From positions 1-36,779 of the forward strand of contig JANXUC010000173.1 in the NCBI GenBank assembly GCA_025352065.1: 36,779 nt of DNA, in the 5' to 3' direction. Source of the stretch: Acidobacteriaceae bacterium (lineage in GTDB: Bacteria; Acidobacteriota; Terriglobia; Terriglobales; Acidobacteriaceae). The position numbers were made by a program, and so were the translations under genes. Positions 16,471 to 24,433 of this stretch are shown in pieces (position 1 is the stretch's first letter; each line of letters begins with the position of its first letter). The notes under the pieces are model-generated. The model did not search any database, was not told where the DNA came from, and saw only the letters and a program-made list of their open reading frames with translations.

Positions 16471-17427
16471 TTATCCTTCCCAAACGAACGCATCGAACAT
16501 GTGGCTCGTGGTGAATCCGAGACGCTCGTAAAGATGTACAGCTCCGGTATTGGCCTGGGTTACGGTCAACGTCAATGCGCCGAAGCCGCGTCCGCGGAGT
16601 TGTTCGGCCGAGCGGTGCATGAGCGCATCACCGATTCCATGCGAGCGGTATTCCGGCAGTACGCATACTTGTGTGATGTGACCTACGTCGACTCGAATTT
16701 TGGAACAGAGAATTACTCCCACCGTCATCCGCAGAGCGCGGTTATAGGCGGTAAACGAGGATTCCGGATCGAAGGTTCCGCATCCTGGAAACCGGACAAT
16801 ATTGTGCAAGAACCTCATAGAACCATTGACCGTGCGGTATTGATCGTTGATTTCCGAATCCACGTGACCGCGATACGCGGCCGTGATCAGACTAGCGGTT
16901 GGTTGGTAGTCATTCTCGGACCACGGGTGAATTTCGATTTCTTGGTTGAGCGCTACAGGCGGTTCCAATGTCTGCCCGATATCCATGCGCATGAAGAGCC
17001 GGGGCTGGCAAAGGAAGCCGGCGTCCGTAAATGGTCGGACTACACTGCCGGACTCATGCAGCAGCAATTGCGTTTCGACTCGGTGAACACCGGGCGACTG
17101 TTGCAGCGTCTCGATGGAGTGGATCAGCAGTTTCGTTTCGATTTCCTGCGCGCGCTGCCGTGCTTCGTGCGAACCATCGCCTGGATCGCTAAAGAGGTCG
17201 CCGATAACACCCTTAGAACCCTCATAAACAAAGAAAGCGTAACCCAGAACGCGCCCGCGATCCACCGCTGTATAGCCCGGCAAAATCTTGGAATCGATGT
17301 AACGCAAAACCATTTCCGACGACGCCGCATAATCCCAGGAAAGCAGGCGCGCCCAAACCTCAGCTTCCTGTTCCAGAAGCATGCGGAGATCGGCGGAGGA
17401 GAAATGACGGAGATCGAGAATTTCCAA
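16471..17427 (-). CDS. Tandem GNAT acetyltransferase-like protein
   Basis: About 318 residues with two GNAT-like halves. The N-terminal half (LEILDLRHFSSADLRMLLEQEAEVWARLL..VLGYAFFVYEG) has a degenerate acetyl-CoA site. The C-terminal half has the full pattern: VGHITQVCVLPEYRSHGIGDALMHRSAEQL (acetyl-CoA pyrophosphate loop) and LTVTQANTGAVHLYERLGF. The substrate is unknown. The start is uncertain: I chose TTG at 17427. The frame is open to 17538, but the upstream codons run through imperfect CAGTTG-type repeats (17428-17462) that look intergenic. It follows the glycosyltransferase gene on the same strand. Confidence 0.75.
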   Translation of the reverse strand: MEILDLRHFSSADLRMLLEQEAEVWARLLSWDYAASSEMVLRYIDSKILPGYTAVDRGRVLGYAFFVYEGSKGVIGDLFSDPGDGSHEARQRAQEIETKLLIHSIETLQQSPGVHRVETQLLLHESGSVVRPFTDAGFLCQPRLFMRMDIGQTLEPPVALNQEIEIHPWSENDYQPTASLITAAYRGHVDSEINDQYRTVNGSMRFLHNIVRFPGCGTFDPESSFTAYNRALRMTVGVILCSKIRVDVGHITQVCVLPEYRSHGIGDALMHRSAEQLRGRGFGALTLTVTQANTGAVHLYERLGFTTSHMFDAFVWEG

Positions 17428-17546
17428 GGTCAGTTGCCAGTTGTCTATAGTCAGTTTACTGGCTTTTTGCGGCCTGTTCTCAGCTATCGGCGCTTGGGGC
17501 CAACTGAGTAAACGGCACCCCGTTTTTGCTCTGTGCAACTTACACG

Positions 17547-19193
17547 CTAGCGGGAGGAAACTCGGTAATATTCCAAGTGCTGAGCGGAATTCGAACCAAT
17601 CAGCTTCAGACTCCTGGATCCAATCACCTGACCCAGATCATGCTGGGCGCCTTCTTTTGCAACCAGCAGATGCGCAGCAGCGGGAATTTCGCCGCGGTCG
17701 TAGTTACTTACAGGCTGGTTACGATAGAAGTGGAGACCGTATTCCGTTTGTCGGTTGACCTGAAAAACAGCTACCGGCATGGAAACAGGGGCACCCTTGG
17801 CCAAACTCGCAGCGACCGTGCGCGCGGAGTCTTGCTCATCCAGCGCCGCACCGCCCTGGCGCAGGATCAAGCCAACCGCGAGAACCGCCGGTACCAACGT
17901 GGCGACCCTCAGCAAACCCAGACCGTAGCGACTCCTAAGCGCCAAAAAAATGCCAACGGTAAAAATCATCGCGACGATGCACGCGACCAAGGTCCCAATT
18001 CCCCATGGCAAGCGCTGCACCAAAATAAGGTAGCGAATCACAATAGCCGGAACCACAAGAATCGAAGCGACGAGAGAGTGCAGAAATAGCTGCGTCTTTC
18101 CGACTGGCTCCATGCCGGTGGAATTTGCCGTCCCGGAGCTGGTATGACGGCGTACGAAACTCGCAACCAGCAGCGCACCCGCTGGCAGGGCGGGCAGGAT
18201 GTATCCAGGCAGCTTAGATTGTGAAATCGAAAAGAATAAGATAGGAATCGCCAACCAGAGCAAAAGGAAGACATCGAGACTATCTTCTGATTCAAGAAGG
18301 GTCTTCCCTTCCCCTCTCCAACCGCGAATCGTCTCCACCACAGACGCAATTACAAATACGATCCAGGGGAGGAGGCCCACAAGCGCAACCGGCACGTAAT
18401 ACCAAAAAGGCTGCTGATGTCGATAGAGGTTGGTGCCAAATCTCGCCAAGTTGTGTTCTAGGATGAACACACGAAAGAACCCAGGGTTACGCAATTGCAC
18501 TGCGATAAACCAGGGTAGAGTCACCACCAGAAACGCGACGATTCCGGGCCACCACAAGGTCCCTGCAATTGTTTCTCGGAACCGCTGCCAGCTGCCATGC
18601 GCAGCCGCAAACACCAGCACAATTAACGCAAAGAGCCCTACCCCGACGGGTCCCTTAGCCAAGGTCGCCAACCCCAAAAAGCCATAGCAGGCCAAAAGCC
18701 ACCGCCGTTCCCCACTCTCGCGCCACGCATACCAGGCCAGCATTGCGATGGAAAAGTTTGCGGCCAAAGGCATGTCGGTCGCTGCAGCGCGTGCAAACCC
18801 GATTACCGCAGCCGAGGAAGCCGTCATCAGCGCGCCATCCATTTCCGAGCCACGTCGGAAGCGACGCACAAATAAATAGATCGCGGCAATCATCATAGAC
18901 GCGGAAAAAGCGGATGGGAGCCGAGCCGCCCAATCGCTTACACCGAAGATGGAAAAGGCTGTCATCTCTTCCCAATAGAGCAATACAGGTTTTTCCAACC
19001 AAGGAACATGGCCCAGCGTGGGCGTAATCCAGTCGTGCCGCTCCAGCATTTCTCGAGCTACCTGAGCGTAGCGAGGCTCGTCCGCACCCACCAAACCGAA
19101 CGCGCCAAGTCCATAGAAGAAGAGGAACCCGCAGATTGCTACGAGCACAATTAGATCACTACGGAATTTATGGGGGCCGCTCATCGATTTCAT
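17547..19193 (-). CDS. ArnT/PMT-type membrane glycosyltransferase
   Basis: About 548 residues with a dozen hydrophobic segments. The first periplasmic loop carries GADEPRYAQVAREMLERHDWITPTL..WLEKPVLLYW, the signature of the ArnT/PMT family (GT-C fold) with the acidic ADEPRY motif that binds metal and lipid-linked sugar. Such enzymes transfer a sugar from a polyprenyl-phosphate carrier to lipid A, proteins or other acceptors at the outer side of the inner membrane. The acceptor here is unknown. Start codons at 19193 (ATG, MKSMSGPHKF) or 19208 (TTG) are possible; neither has a clear ribosome site. The frameshifted cupin gene is just upstream. Confidence 0.88.
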   Translation of the reverse strand: MKSMSGPHKFRSDLIVLVAICGFLFFYGLGAFGLVGADEPRYAQVAREMLERHDWITPTLGHVPWLEKPVLLYWEEMTAFSIFGVSDWAARLPSAFSASMMIAAIYLFVRRFRRGSEMDGALMTASSAAVIGFARAAATDMPLAANFSIAMLAWYAWRESGERRWLLACYGFLGLATLAKGPVGVGLFALIVLVFAAAHGSWQRFRETIAGTLWWPGIVAFLVVTLPWFIAVQLRNPGFFRVFILEHNLARFGTNLYRHQQPFWYYVPVALVGLLPWIVFVIASVVETIRGWRGEGKTLLESEDSLDVFLLLWLAIPILFFSISQSKLPGYILPALPAGALLVASFVRRHTSSGTANSTGMEPVGKTQLFLHSLVASILVVPAIVIRYLILVQRLPWGIGTLVACIVAMIFTVGIFLALRSRYGLGLLRVATLVPAVLAVGLILRQGGAALDEQDSARTVAASLAKGAPVSMPVAVFQVNRQTEYGLHFYRNQPVSNYDRGEIPAAAHLLVAKEGAQHDLGQVIGSRSLKLIGSNSAQHLEYYRVSSR

Positions 19194-19215
19194 TCGGCTG
19201 TTCGCCAAGACGAAC

Positions 19216-19595
19216 TCAACATTTTAATTCGATGCGAATCGTATGTGACGGCATGCTTCCCATTCGAACTTCGTGGACGGCGGCCTCGCTCCAAACGGCT
19301 GTGCCAGACGTGCGGTGCATGAGAATCCATTTGCCGTCGGGAAAAATTCGAACCTCGGAGTCAAAATCCGCCAAGAACACAGTGACATTGCGCGAATGTT
19401 TCTGCTTCACTTCGCTCCGCCAGCCGGTATTCTACCCTCGACCACGCGCACGAAAGAGTTCTCAAACATGACTTTGTGCGTGTCCGGCATCAATTTCACA
19501 GGATCAAGATCTTCGTCAGCGAAAGCCGGTCGACCCGCAAAAATGCCGACCGCTAAGCTCTTCAGGACAGTAAGAATTAATTCTCTGCGTTTCAC
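19216..19595 (-). pseudogene. Exported cupin-like protein, frameshifted
   Basis: The first frame (19595 to 19407) encodes a signal peptide (MKRRELILTVLKSLAVGIFAGRPAFA) and the start of a small cupin: PDTHKVMFENSFVRVVEGRIPAGGAK, then stops. The second frame (19410 to 19216) continues the same fold: KHSRNVTVFLADFDSEVRIFPDGK, TAVWSEAAVHEV and IRIELK. Family proteins usually read ...IPPG..MHSHP..VTVFL..., so the two frames are one protein of about 125 residues broken near 19405-19415. The frames overlap as GTGA, so coupled translation of two pieces is conceivable but unlikely. Decay or a base-call error are the likely causes. Confidence 0.65.
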
Positions 19596-19647
19596 AATCC
19601 CTCCTTATTCCAAGCGAAACAGTACTCTACTCAACAACAAGGTAGAG

Positions 19648-19908
19648 CTACGCGGATTCGCGCAGACCGCGCCACAAGGCATACACGCTGATCGCGGTCC
19701 AGACCCCTTCCAGCACGACGAAGCCAAGTTGAAATGGTCGTAAAGCGATATACCCAAGAATACCGGAACCGACGGCATTCAAGATGTTGTAAATCGCACG
19801 GCGGGCGTCCATCCACTTAAACTGGTGGCCCGTATAAGCCACCAGAATGAGCGCCGCCCCCGCAAAAGAAACTGCTTGCCGCAACACTGAGATTTCCATC
19901 GCAGACAT
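19648..19908 (-). CDS. CBU_0592-like small membrane protein
   Basis: About 86 residues with three hydrophobic segments: AVSFAGAALILVAYTGHQF, YNILNAVGSGILGYIAL and LGFVVLEGVWTAISVYALW. The spacing and the VAY..YNILNAVGSG..E.VW..IS.YAL pattern resemble the CBU_0592-like membrane family, whose function is unknown. Start is either 19908 (MSAMEIS) or 19899 (MEIS); neither has a strong ribosome site. Confidence 0.7.
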   Translation of the reverse strand: MSAMEISVLRQAVSFAGAALILVAYTGHQFKWMDARRAIYNILNAVGSGILGYIALRPFQLGFVVLEGVWTAISVYALWRGLRESA

Positions 19909-19947
19909 TGTACGGGATTGAAGCATTCGGAGCCGTGTCGCTCTAGC

Positions 19948-19979
19948 CCACGCCGCAGCCCTTAGCAACCGCGGCGTGG
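19948..19979. terminator. GC-rich hairpin after the S9 peptidase gene
   Basis: CCACGCCGC (19948-19956) pairs with GCGGCGTGG (19971-19979) around a 14-base loop. It lies 10 bases beyond the stop codon of the minus-strand S9 peptidase. No T-run follows on the minus strand, so it may act in 3'-end protection or factor-assisted termination. Confidence 0.4.
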
Positions 19980-19988
19980 CGAGGCGGT

Positions 19989-21944
19989 TTAATAGCTCAA
20001 CAGGTACTGCTGGATGAACATCACAGTGGAATAGAACTCGTAGTCGCGGTTTTTCTTCTTGCCGAAGCCGTGGCCTTCATCCTTCGCCATCAGCCACCAC
20101 ACCGGAGTCTGATTCTGCCTCACGACCTGAACCATTTGCTGCGATTCGCTGGCAGGAACTCGCGGATCGTTCTGCCCGGCAACCACGAACAGCGGCTTGG
20201 TTATGTTCTTGGCTTTGTTGGCAGGCGCAATCTGCTCAAGAAATTCGCGCATTTTAGGATCGCGTTCGTCGCCGTATTCGACGCGCCGCAGATCCTGGCG
20301 ATATCCTGAAGTGTGTTCCAGGAACGTTACGAGATTGGAAGGACCTACAATATCGACCGAGCAACGGATGCGACTGTCATAATTCGTCGCCACTGCCAGG
20401 GTCATGAATCCGCCGTAGCTGCCACCCGTGATCATGACGCGACTGGCATCGAGAACAGGCTGCGTTTGAATCCAGTCCAGTAAAGCATTAATGTCCTTGT
20501 AGGAGCCTTCCCGCAGAAAACCGTTGTCGAGTTTCAGAAATGTCTTGCCGTAGCCACTCGATCCACGCACGTTGGGATAAATGATCGCGATGCCCATTTC
20601 GTTCATGAAGTAATTTTCACGACCAAGGAACTCGGGACGGAACTGCCCTTCAGGGCCCCCGTGGATATCAATGATCACCGGACGTTTGCCCGTAAATTTC
20701 GCGGACGGCTGATACAAAAATGCTGAAATGGAGCGCTGATCCCAGGAATTCCAGTGAATCAATCGCGGTTGAGCGAAGCCTTCCGTGTTCATCCCGCCAG
20801 TCTCGCTAAAAGTCCAGCGTTCCAGCTTCTTCGAGGCCATATCTAAGGAGTACACGTCATAGGACTGCGTGGCGGTGCTCAGTGTGAACGCAAGCTCCCG
20901 GCTGTTCTCGCGCCACTGGACGCCAGAGAGAACGCCGACGGGCAACTTGGGTACGGCTTCTTCTTTGTGAGTCTTCGCATCCAGAACATGCAACGCACTC
21001 ATTCCGTCTTCATTGGATTCCAACGCAATCCAGCGACCATCTTTTGACAGATCGAATTCCTCGACATCCCACTTGAGGTCGGGAGTGAGCACGGTCGTCT
21101 TGCGGCCACCGAGATCCAGGTACAAAAGCTTTTGAAATTCGGAGTTTGCATCTCCGGTCATGTAAACGCCTTTGCCATCCTTGGCAAAGCGCGCGCTGCC
21201 GTAGGCCACGACTTCGGGCCCTGTCTTCGGAGTAAGCAATTCTTTCTTGCCGGATGCTACGTCCACCAGCCACACGTAAGTTTCGTTGGCGGAAATGCCG
21301 TTGATAAGCAGCAATTGCTTTCCATCGGGCGACCAATCGGAAACCTCCCACCCCCCGCCTTCTAACTCCGCCACAATGCGAGCGCTGGCCGGATCGTTCG
21401 CATTCACCACCCACAGGTCTACATCTTTTCCTGTTCTCTTTGTGGAACCAAAAGCGATGCGATCGCCTTGATGAGACCAGTGCGGGCTGGTGTTGCGCGA
21501 TTTACCATCTGTCAACAACGTGATGTTGCCCGTGGCTAGGTCATAGCGATAAATCTGAAAAAATTCAGCGCCGCCAGTATCTTTGGAGAACAGGAAAGAC
21601 TGGCCGGTGGCGGGTTGGTAGTCGGCCTGCGCAACGCGGTCCGGGAAGAAAGTAAGCTGGTTGCGCGCGCCGCCGGGGAACTTCACCAAATGTACTTGGG
21701 AGGTGTCGCCGAAACGCGTGTGAATCAGCATCTCGCGCTTGGTCGGATTCCAACTACCAAAAGCCGCAGTGCGGAATTCGCTGTAGCGACCCACCGCTCC
21801 GACTACGGCAGAGGGAATCTTCGGAATTCCTTCGGTGACCAGATTGTCCGCCGGGGCAATCGCATCGTCCTGCGCGAAGACATTTTGAGCGAAGGCGATG
21901 GATGCCAGCAGGACCAGCGGCAGCAAGATTGAAAATCGTTTCAT
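19989..21944 (-). CDS. S9 family peptidase (prolyl oligopeptidase type), exported
   Basis: A 651-residue protein starting at the ATG 21944, with AAGGAG 8 bases upstream and a signal peptide (MKRFSILLPLVLLASIAFAQNVFA). The N-terminal ~380 residues form a beta-propeller with TolB-like repeats (SPHWSHQGDRIAFGS, SDWSPDGKQLLLI). The C-terminal hydrolase has HGGPEGQF, nucleophile GGSYGGFM, aspartate GQNDPRVPAS and His about 625 (KDEGHGF). The triad is complete. It should cleave short peptides in the periplasm or outside. It is intact, unlike the S9 gene at 2723-4932, and the two are clearly different subfamilies. Confidence 0.92.
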   Translation of the reverse strand: MKRFSILLPLVLLASIAFAQNVFAQDDAIAPADNLVTEGIPKIPSAVVGAVGRYSEFRTAAFGSWNPTKREMLIHTRFGDTSQVHLVKFPGGARNQLTFFPDRVAQADYQPATGQSFLFSKDTGGAEFFQIYRYDLATGNITLLTDGKSRNTSPHWSHQGDRIAFGSTKRTGKDVDLWVVNANDPASARIVAELEGGGWEVSDWSPDGKQLLLINGISANETYVWLVDVASGKKELLTPKTGPEVVAYGSARFAKDGKGVYMTGDANSEFQKLLYLDLGGRKTTVLTPDLKWDVEEFDLSKDGRWIALESNEDGMSALHVLDAKTHKEEAVPKLPVGVLSGVQWRENSRELAFTLSTATQSYDVYSLDMASKKLERWTFSETGGMNTEGFAQPRLIHWNSWDQRSISAFLYQPSAKFTGKRPVIIDIHGGPEGQFRPEFLGRENYFMNEMGIAIIYPNVRGSSGYGKTFLKLDNGFLREGSYKDINALLDWIQTQPVLDASRVMITGGSYGGFMTLAVATNYDSRIRCSVDIVGPSNLVTFLEHTSGYRQDLRRVEYGDERDPKMREFLEQIAPANKAKNITKPLFVVAGQNDPRVPASESQQMVQVVRQNQTPVWWLMAKDEGHGFGKKKNRDYEFYSTVMFIQQYLLSY

Positions 21945-22079
21945 AAACGAACTCCTTAAGGGATAGCAACAGAATATCCGAGGTTCCGCAACGCGACATG
22001 GTAGCAGGCGCACCATCATAAGCGGGAAATTCATGAACGCCAACTGCAACTGGCAAGAACGGCAATTCCAAATCGAAGC

Positions 22080-23051
22080 TTATTGTACCGACGACACCCG
22101 TCGAAGATTGCCAACAATATCCGCAATCGCGTGAGCCAACGGGCCATCCGCCGAGCAGCCGCTGGCGCAGCGATGGCCGCCTCCACCAAACTGTGAGGCG
22201 ACGGTCGTCACATCCACGCGACCTTTGCTGCGCAGGCTCACACGAAAACGTCCGTCGCTGAGCTCGCGGAAAAATGCGGCAACCTCGACGCCATGCACGG
22301 CTAACGCATAGTTCACCAAGCCTTCGCAGTCTTCGTCGAGCGCTCCCACGCGCTCCATCTGGTCGCGCGTGACCCAGATCCACGCAATGTCGCCTTCACG
22401 GTGAAGGTTCGACAGCGCGGCACCCAGCAATCGCATCTTTGCGATTGAATGCGAAAAATAAAGGCTCTGCGCTACCTGCGGCGGAGTCGCTCCCGCCAGT
22501 ACCAACTCACGCGCCAAGGCAAACGTATGTTCGCTGGTTCCCTCAAACATGAACGACCCAGTATCCGCTACCAGCCCCGTATAGAGGCACGTAGCCATCT
22601 CCGGCGAAATAGGAGCCCCACTTTCCCGCGCCAGCCGGTAAACCAACTCGGCCGTAGCACAGGCCTGCGGATCAATCCAGTTCACATGCGCGAACGGACG
22701 TCCGCCAATATGGTGATCGATGTTGATGAGGAACTTGCCTTCGAGCCCCTGCAAGCGCGTCCGCTGTAGACTGTCGCACTCCAGCAAAATCGCGGCATCG
22801 TAGCTGCCATCGACCGAGCCAGCATGAATAATCGACTCGGCAAACGGCAGATTGCGGTAGTTGCGCGGCACGGGATCGTGCAGAACAACCTCGGCCTGCT
22901 TGCCCAGACTGCGCAGAATCTGCTGCGTCGCCAGCGCCGACCCGACTCCGTCGCCATCCGGACGCGCGTGCGACGTGAGCACAAAGCGGTTATGCCGCTG
23001 TATCTGGCTCAGAATCTCGTATAGCGCGCTGGGACTGGGAGTGGCCTGCAC
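22080..23051 (-). CDS. nrnA: DHH family phosphoesterase, NrnA-type
   Basis: A 323-residue DHH/DHHA1 protein. The metal site motifs are SHARPDGDGVGS, ECDS, INIDHHIGG and GLVADTGSF; the C-terminal DHHA1 domain ends with the substrate loop QFGGGGHRCASG. Proteins of this kind degrade nanoRNA (2-5 nt) and dephosphorylate pAp in the cytoplasm. The GTG start at 23051 lies 9 bases after the rbfA stop, so translation is probably coupled. The rbfA-nrnA pairing is common in bacteria and supports the name. A GTG start is inferred. Confidence 0.88.
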   Translation of the reverse strand: MQATPSPSALYEILSQIQRHNRFVLTSHARPDGDGVGSALATQQILRSLGKQAEVVLHDPVPRNYRNLPFAESIIHAGSVDGSYDAAILLECDSLQRTRLQGLEGKFLINIDHHIGGRPFAHVNWIDPQACATAELVYRLARESGAPISPEMATCLYTGLVADTGSFMFEGTSEHTFALARELVLAGATPPQVAQSLYFSHSIAKMRLLGAALSNLHREGDIAWIWVTRDQMERVGALDEDCEGLVNYALAVHGVEVAAFFRELSDGRFRVSLRSKGRVDVTTVASQFGGGGHRCASGCSADGPLAHAIADIVGNLRRVSSVQ

Positions 23052-23060
23052 AACGAGCCT

Positions 23061-23534
23061 CTAATTTTCCTGGGGAGCTTCTTGCGCGATTGCTTGTTCA
23101 ACCGTCGTATGTTCAGCTTTCGCCTGCCCGGCTTTCGTTTGTTTGACTTTCGCCTGTTCAGACTTCGCAGCCTTCTTTTCGCGCTTCTTGTTCCGTTGTA
23201 GCAACTCCTCCACGCGAGCTTCATAGGCGTGCGACTTGTCGATCTGGAAATGCAGTTCTGGACAGCGCCGCAAATGCAGCCGCTCTATCAATTCGTGCCG
23301 AATATAGCCGACCGCCGCCTGCAAACCTTCCCGCGTCTCGTCCGCATCCTGCTCGCTGCCTTCGACGGCAATGTAGATGCGGGCGGACCGTCCATCGGGG
23401 GCGAGGTGCATTTCCGTCACGTTGGCCAGACCGATGCGCGGGTCGGCCAGCTCGCCCTCAATAATGGTCTCAATCTCCTCGCGCAGGAGCTCGGCCATGC
23501 GTTCCCGATGATATTTTTGTGCGCGATTTTCCAC
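23061..23534 (-). CDS. rbfA: 30S ribosome-binding factor RbfA
   Basis: A 157-residue protein with the RbfA KH-like domain in the first ~115 residues: RMAELLREEIETIIEGELADPRIG, VTEMHLAPDGRSARIYIAV, and LRRCPELHFQIDKS. It helps mature the 5' end of 16S rRNA and cold-adapts 30S assembly. The last ~40 residues are a Lys/Ala/Gln-rich low-complexity tail (QAKVKQTKAGQAKAEHTT), which is longer than usual. The start is GTG at 23534. It is about 7.2 kb away from ylxP, although rbfA normally follows infB closely. Confidence 0.92.
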   Translation of the reverse strand: MENRAQKYHRERMAELLREEIETIIEGELADPRIGLANVTEMHLAPDGRSARIYIAVEGSEQDADETREGLQAAVGYIRHELIERLHLRRCPELHFQIDKSHAYEARVEELLQRNKKREKKAAKSEQAKVKQTKAGQAKAEHTTVEQAIAQEAPQEN

Positions 23535-23644
23535 GTCTTTTTCACCCCGGATAAAACTCTATAGGTTAACAGAAAGAGGGCTGGACACGGAGAACCAAAA
23601 GACTGGAACCTGGATTCTGCTTCCCGTACGCTTCCCTCCCCCTC

Positions 23645-23677
23645 TTGACAATATCGCTGGCTGGAGTACTGTTATCG
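23645..23677 (+). promoter_or_regulatory. Possible sigma-70 promoter for the secreted hypothetical
   Basis: A perfect TTGACA lies at 23645-23650. The best -10 match nearby is TGTTAT, four of six matches, after a 19-base spacer, which is long. It is about 105 bases before the ATG at 23780. Only the -35 is convincing. Confidence 0.3.
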
Positions 23678-23779
23678 GACGGGAAGTTGGCTGCATTGCA
23701 TAACAAGGCAAGGTTAGCGCCTCCCCGCCAATCCAACGCATCCGCCTCCCCCCGACCGGATCTGACCATAAGGAGCACT

Positions 23780-24409
23780 ATGTCTCGTTCGAACCTCACT
23801 CTATCCGCCGTCCTGCTGGTCGCTACCATGCTGTCGTCGCTGCCAATGTTTGCAAGCGGAGTTCCAATCCGACGCCCCTCGGACAATGGTGCCGATGGCA
23901 ACGCAAACACCTGGAATCTAGTGGCACGTACGGTACCACGCCTCCTGACGGCTGGCACAAAGAAAGTTACCTTTAGCCGACAAATCGTCTGCCCGAAATT
24001 CGACGTCGAGGATTCGCTGCCGAGTCCTGTCGTCTCCGCGACCGGAACCTGTGATAGTGGGGACTATCTGCACATTTTCCAGTTCACGTCCCCGTCCACC
24101 ACCACGCCGGTGAAAATTACGATCAGTCAACTTGTGAATTTCGCTTCAGCCGGAAACTTTGGCGCCATGGTCTGCGAAGTGAATCCACCAGTGAACACAA
24201 ACACGCTTTGCACTACCGATCCGACAACAGCAAACATCCCAAACTTCACAATCACAAATAGCAGGACTTCCATCACTTTCGTACTCCCGAACATCCCCGC
24301 CTATCCTGCGGGCTCGACCAACCAGGGCCAAGGCCTGACGCTTTATGTAATTACTCATCAAGCAGCTCAAAGCCTGCCGATCCAGCTGCCGACCGTTACG
24401 ATTCAGTAA
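23780..24409 (+). CDS. Secreted protein of unknown function
   Basis: A 209-residue protein with a signal peptide (MSRSNLTLSAVLLVATMLSSLPMFASG) and AAGGAG at good spacing before the ATG at 23780. The mature part is rich in Thr, Ser, Asn and Pro, with beta-type segments (KKVTFSRQIVCPKFDV, HIFQFTSPSTTTPVKITISQL). It has four well-spaced cysteines (CPKF, GTCDSG, MVCEV, LCTTD) that may form disulfides outside the cell. No family is recognised. A strong intrinsic terminator follows at 24442. It is divergent from rbfA and convergent with the Ser/Thr kinase. Confidence 0.7.
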   Translation: MSRSNLTLSAVLLVATMLSSLPMFASGVPIRRPSDNGADGNANTWNLVARTVPRLLTAGTKKVTFSRQIVCPKFDVEDSLPSPVVSATGTCDSGDYLHIFQFTSPSTTTPVKITISQLVNFASAGNFGAMVCEVNPPVNTNTLCTTDPTTANIPNFTITNSRTSITFVLPNIPAYPAGSTNQGQGLTLYVITHQAAQSLPIQLPTVTIQ

Positions 24410-24433
24410 ATGGCAAGAGTCGGCGCTGACGTG

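Noticed and set aside
17428-17462. Short CAGTTG-type imperfect repeat before the GNAT start
   Set aside because: Only three poor copies; used as a hint that the region is intergenic, not listed as a repeat family.
16501-17511. 336-codon open frame antisense to the GNAT gene
   Set aside because: The opposite strand encodes clear GNAT motifs; this product shows none.
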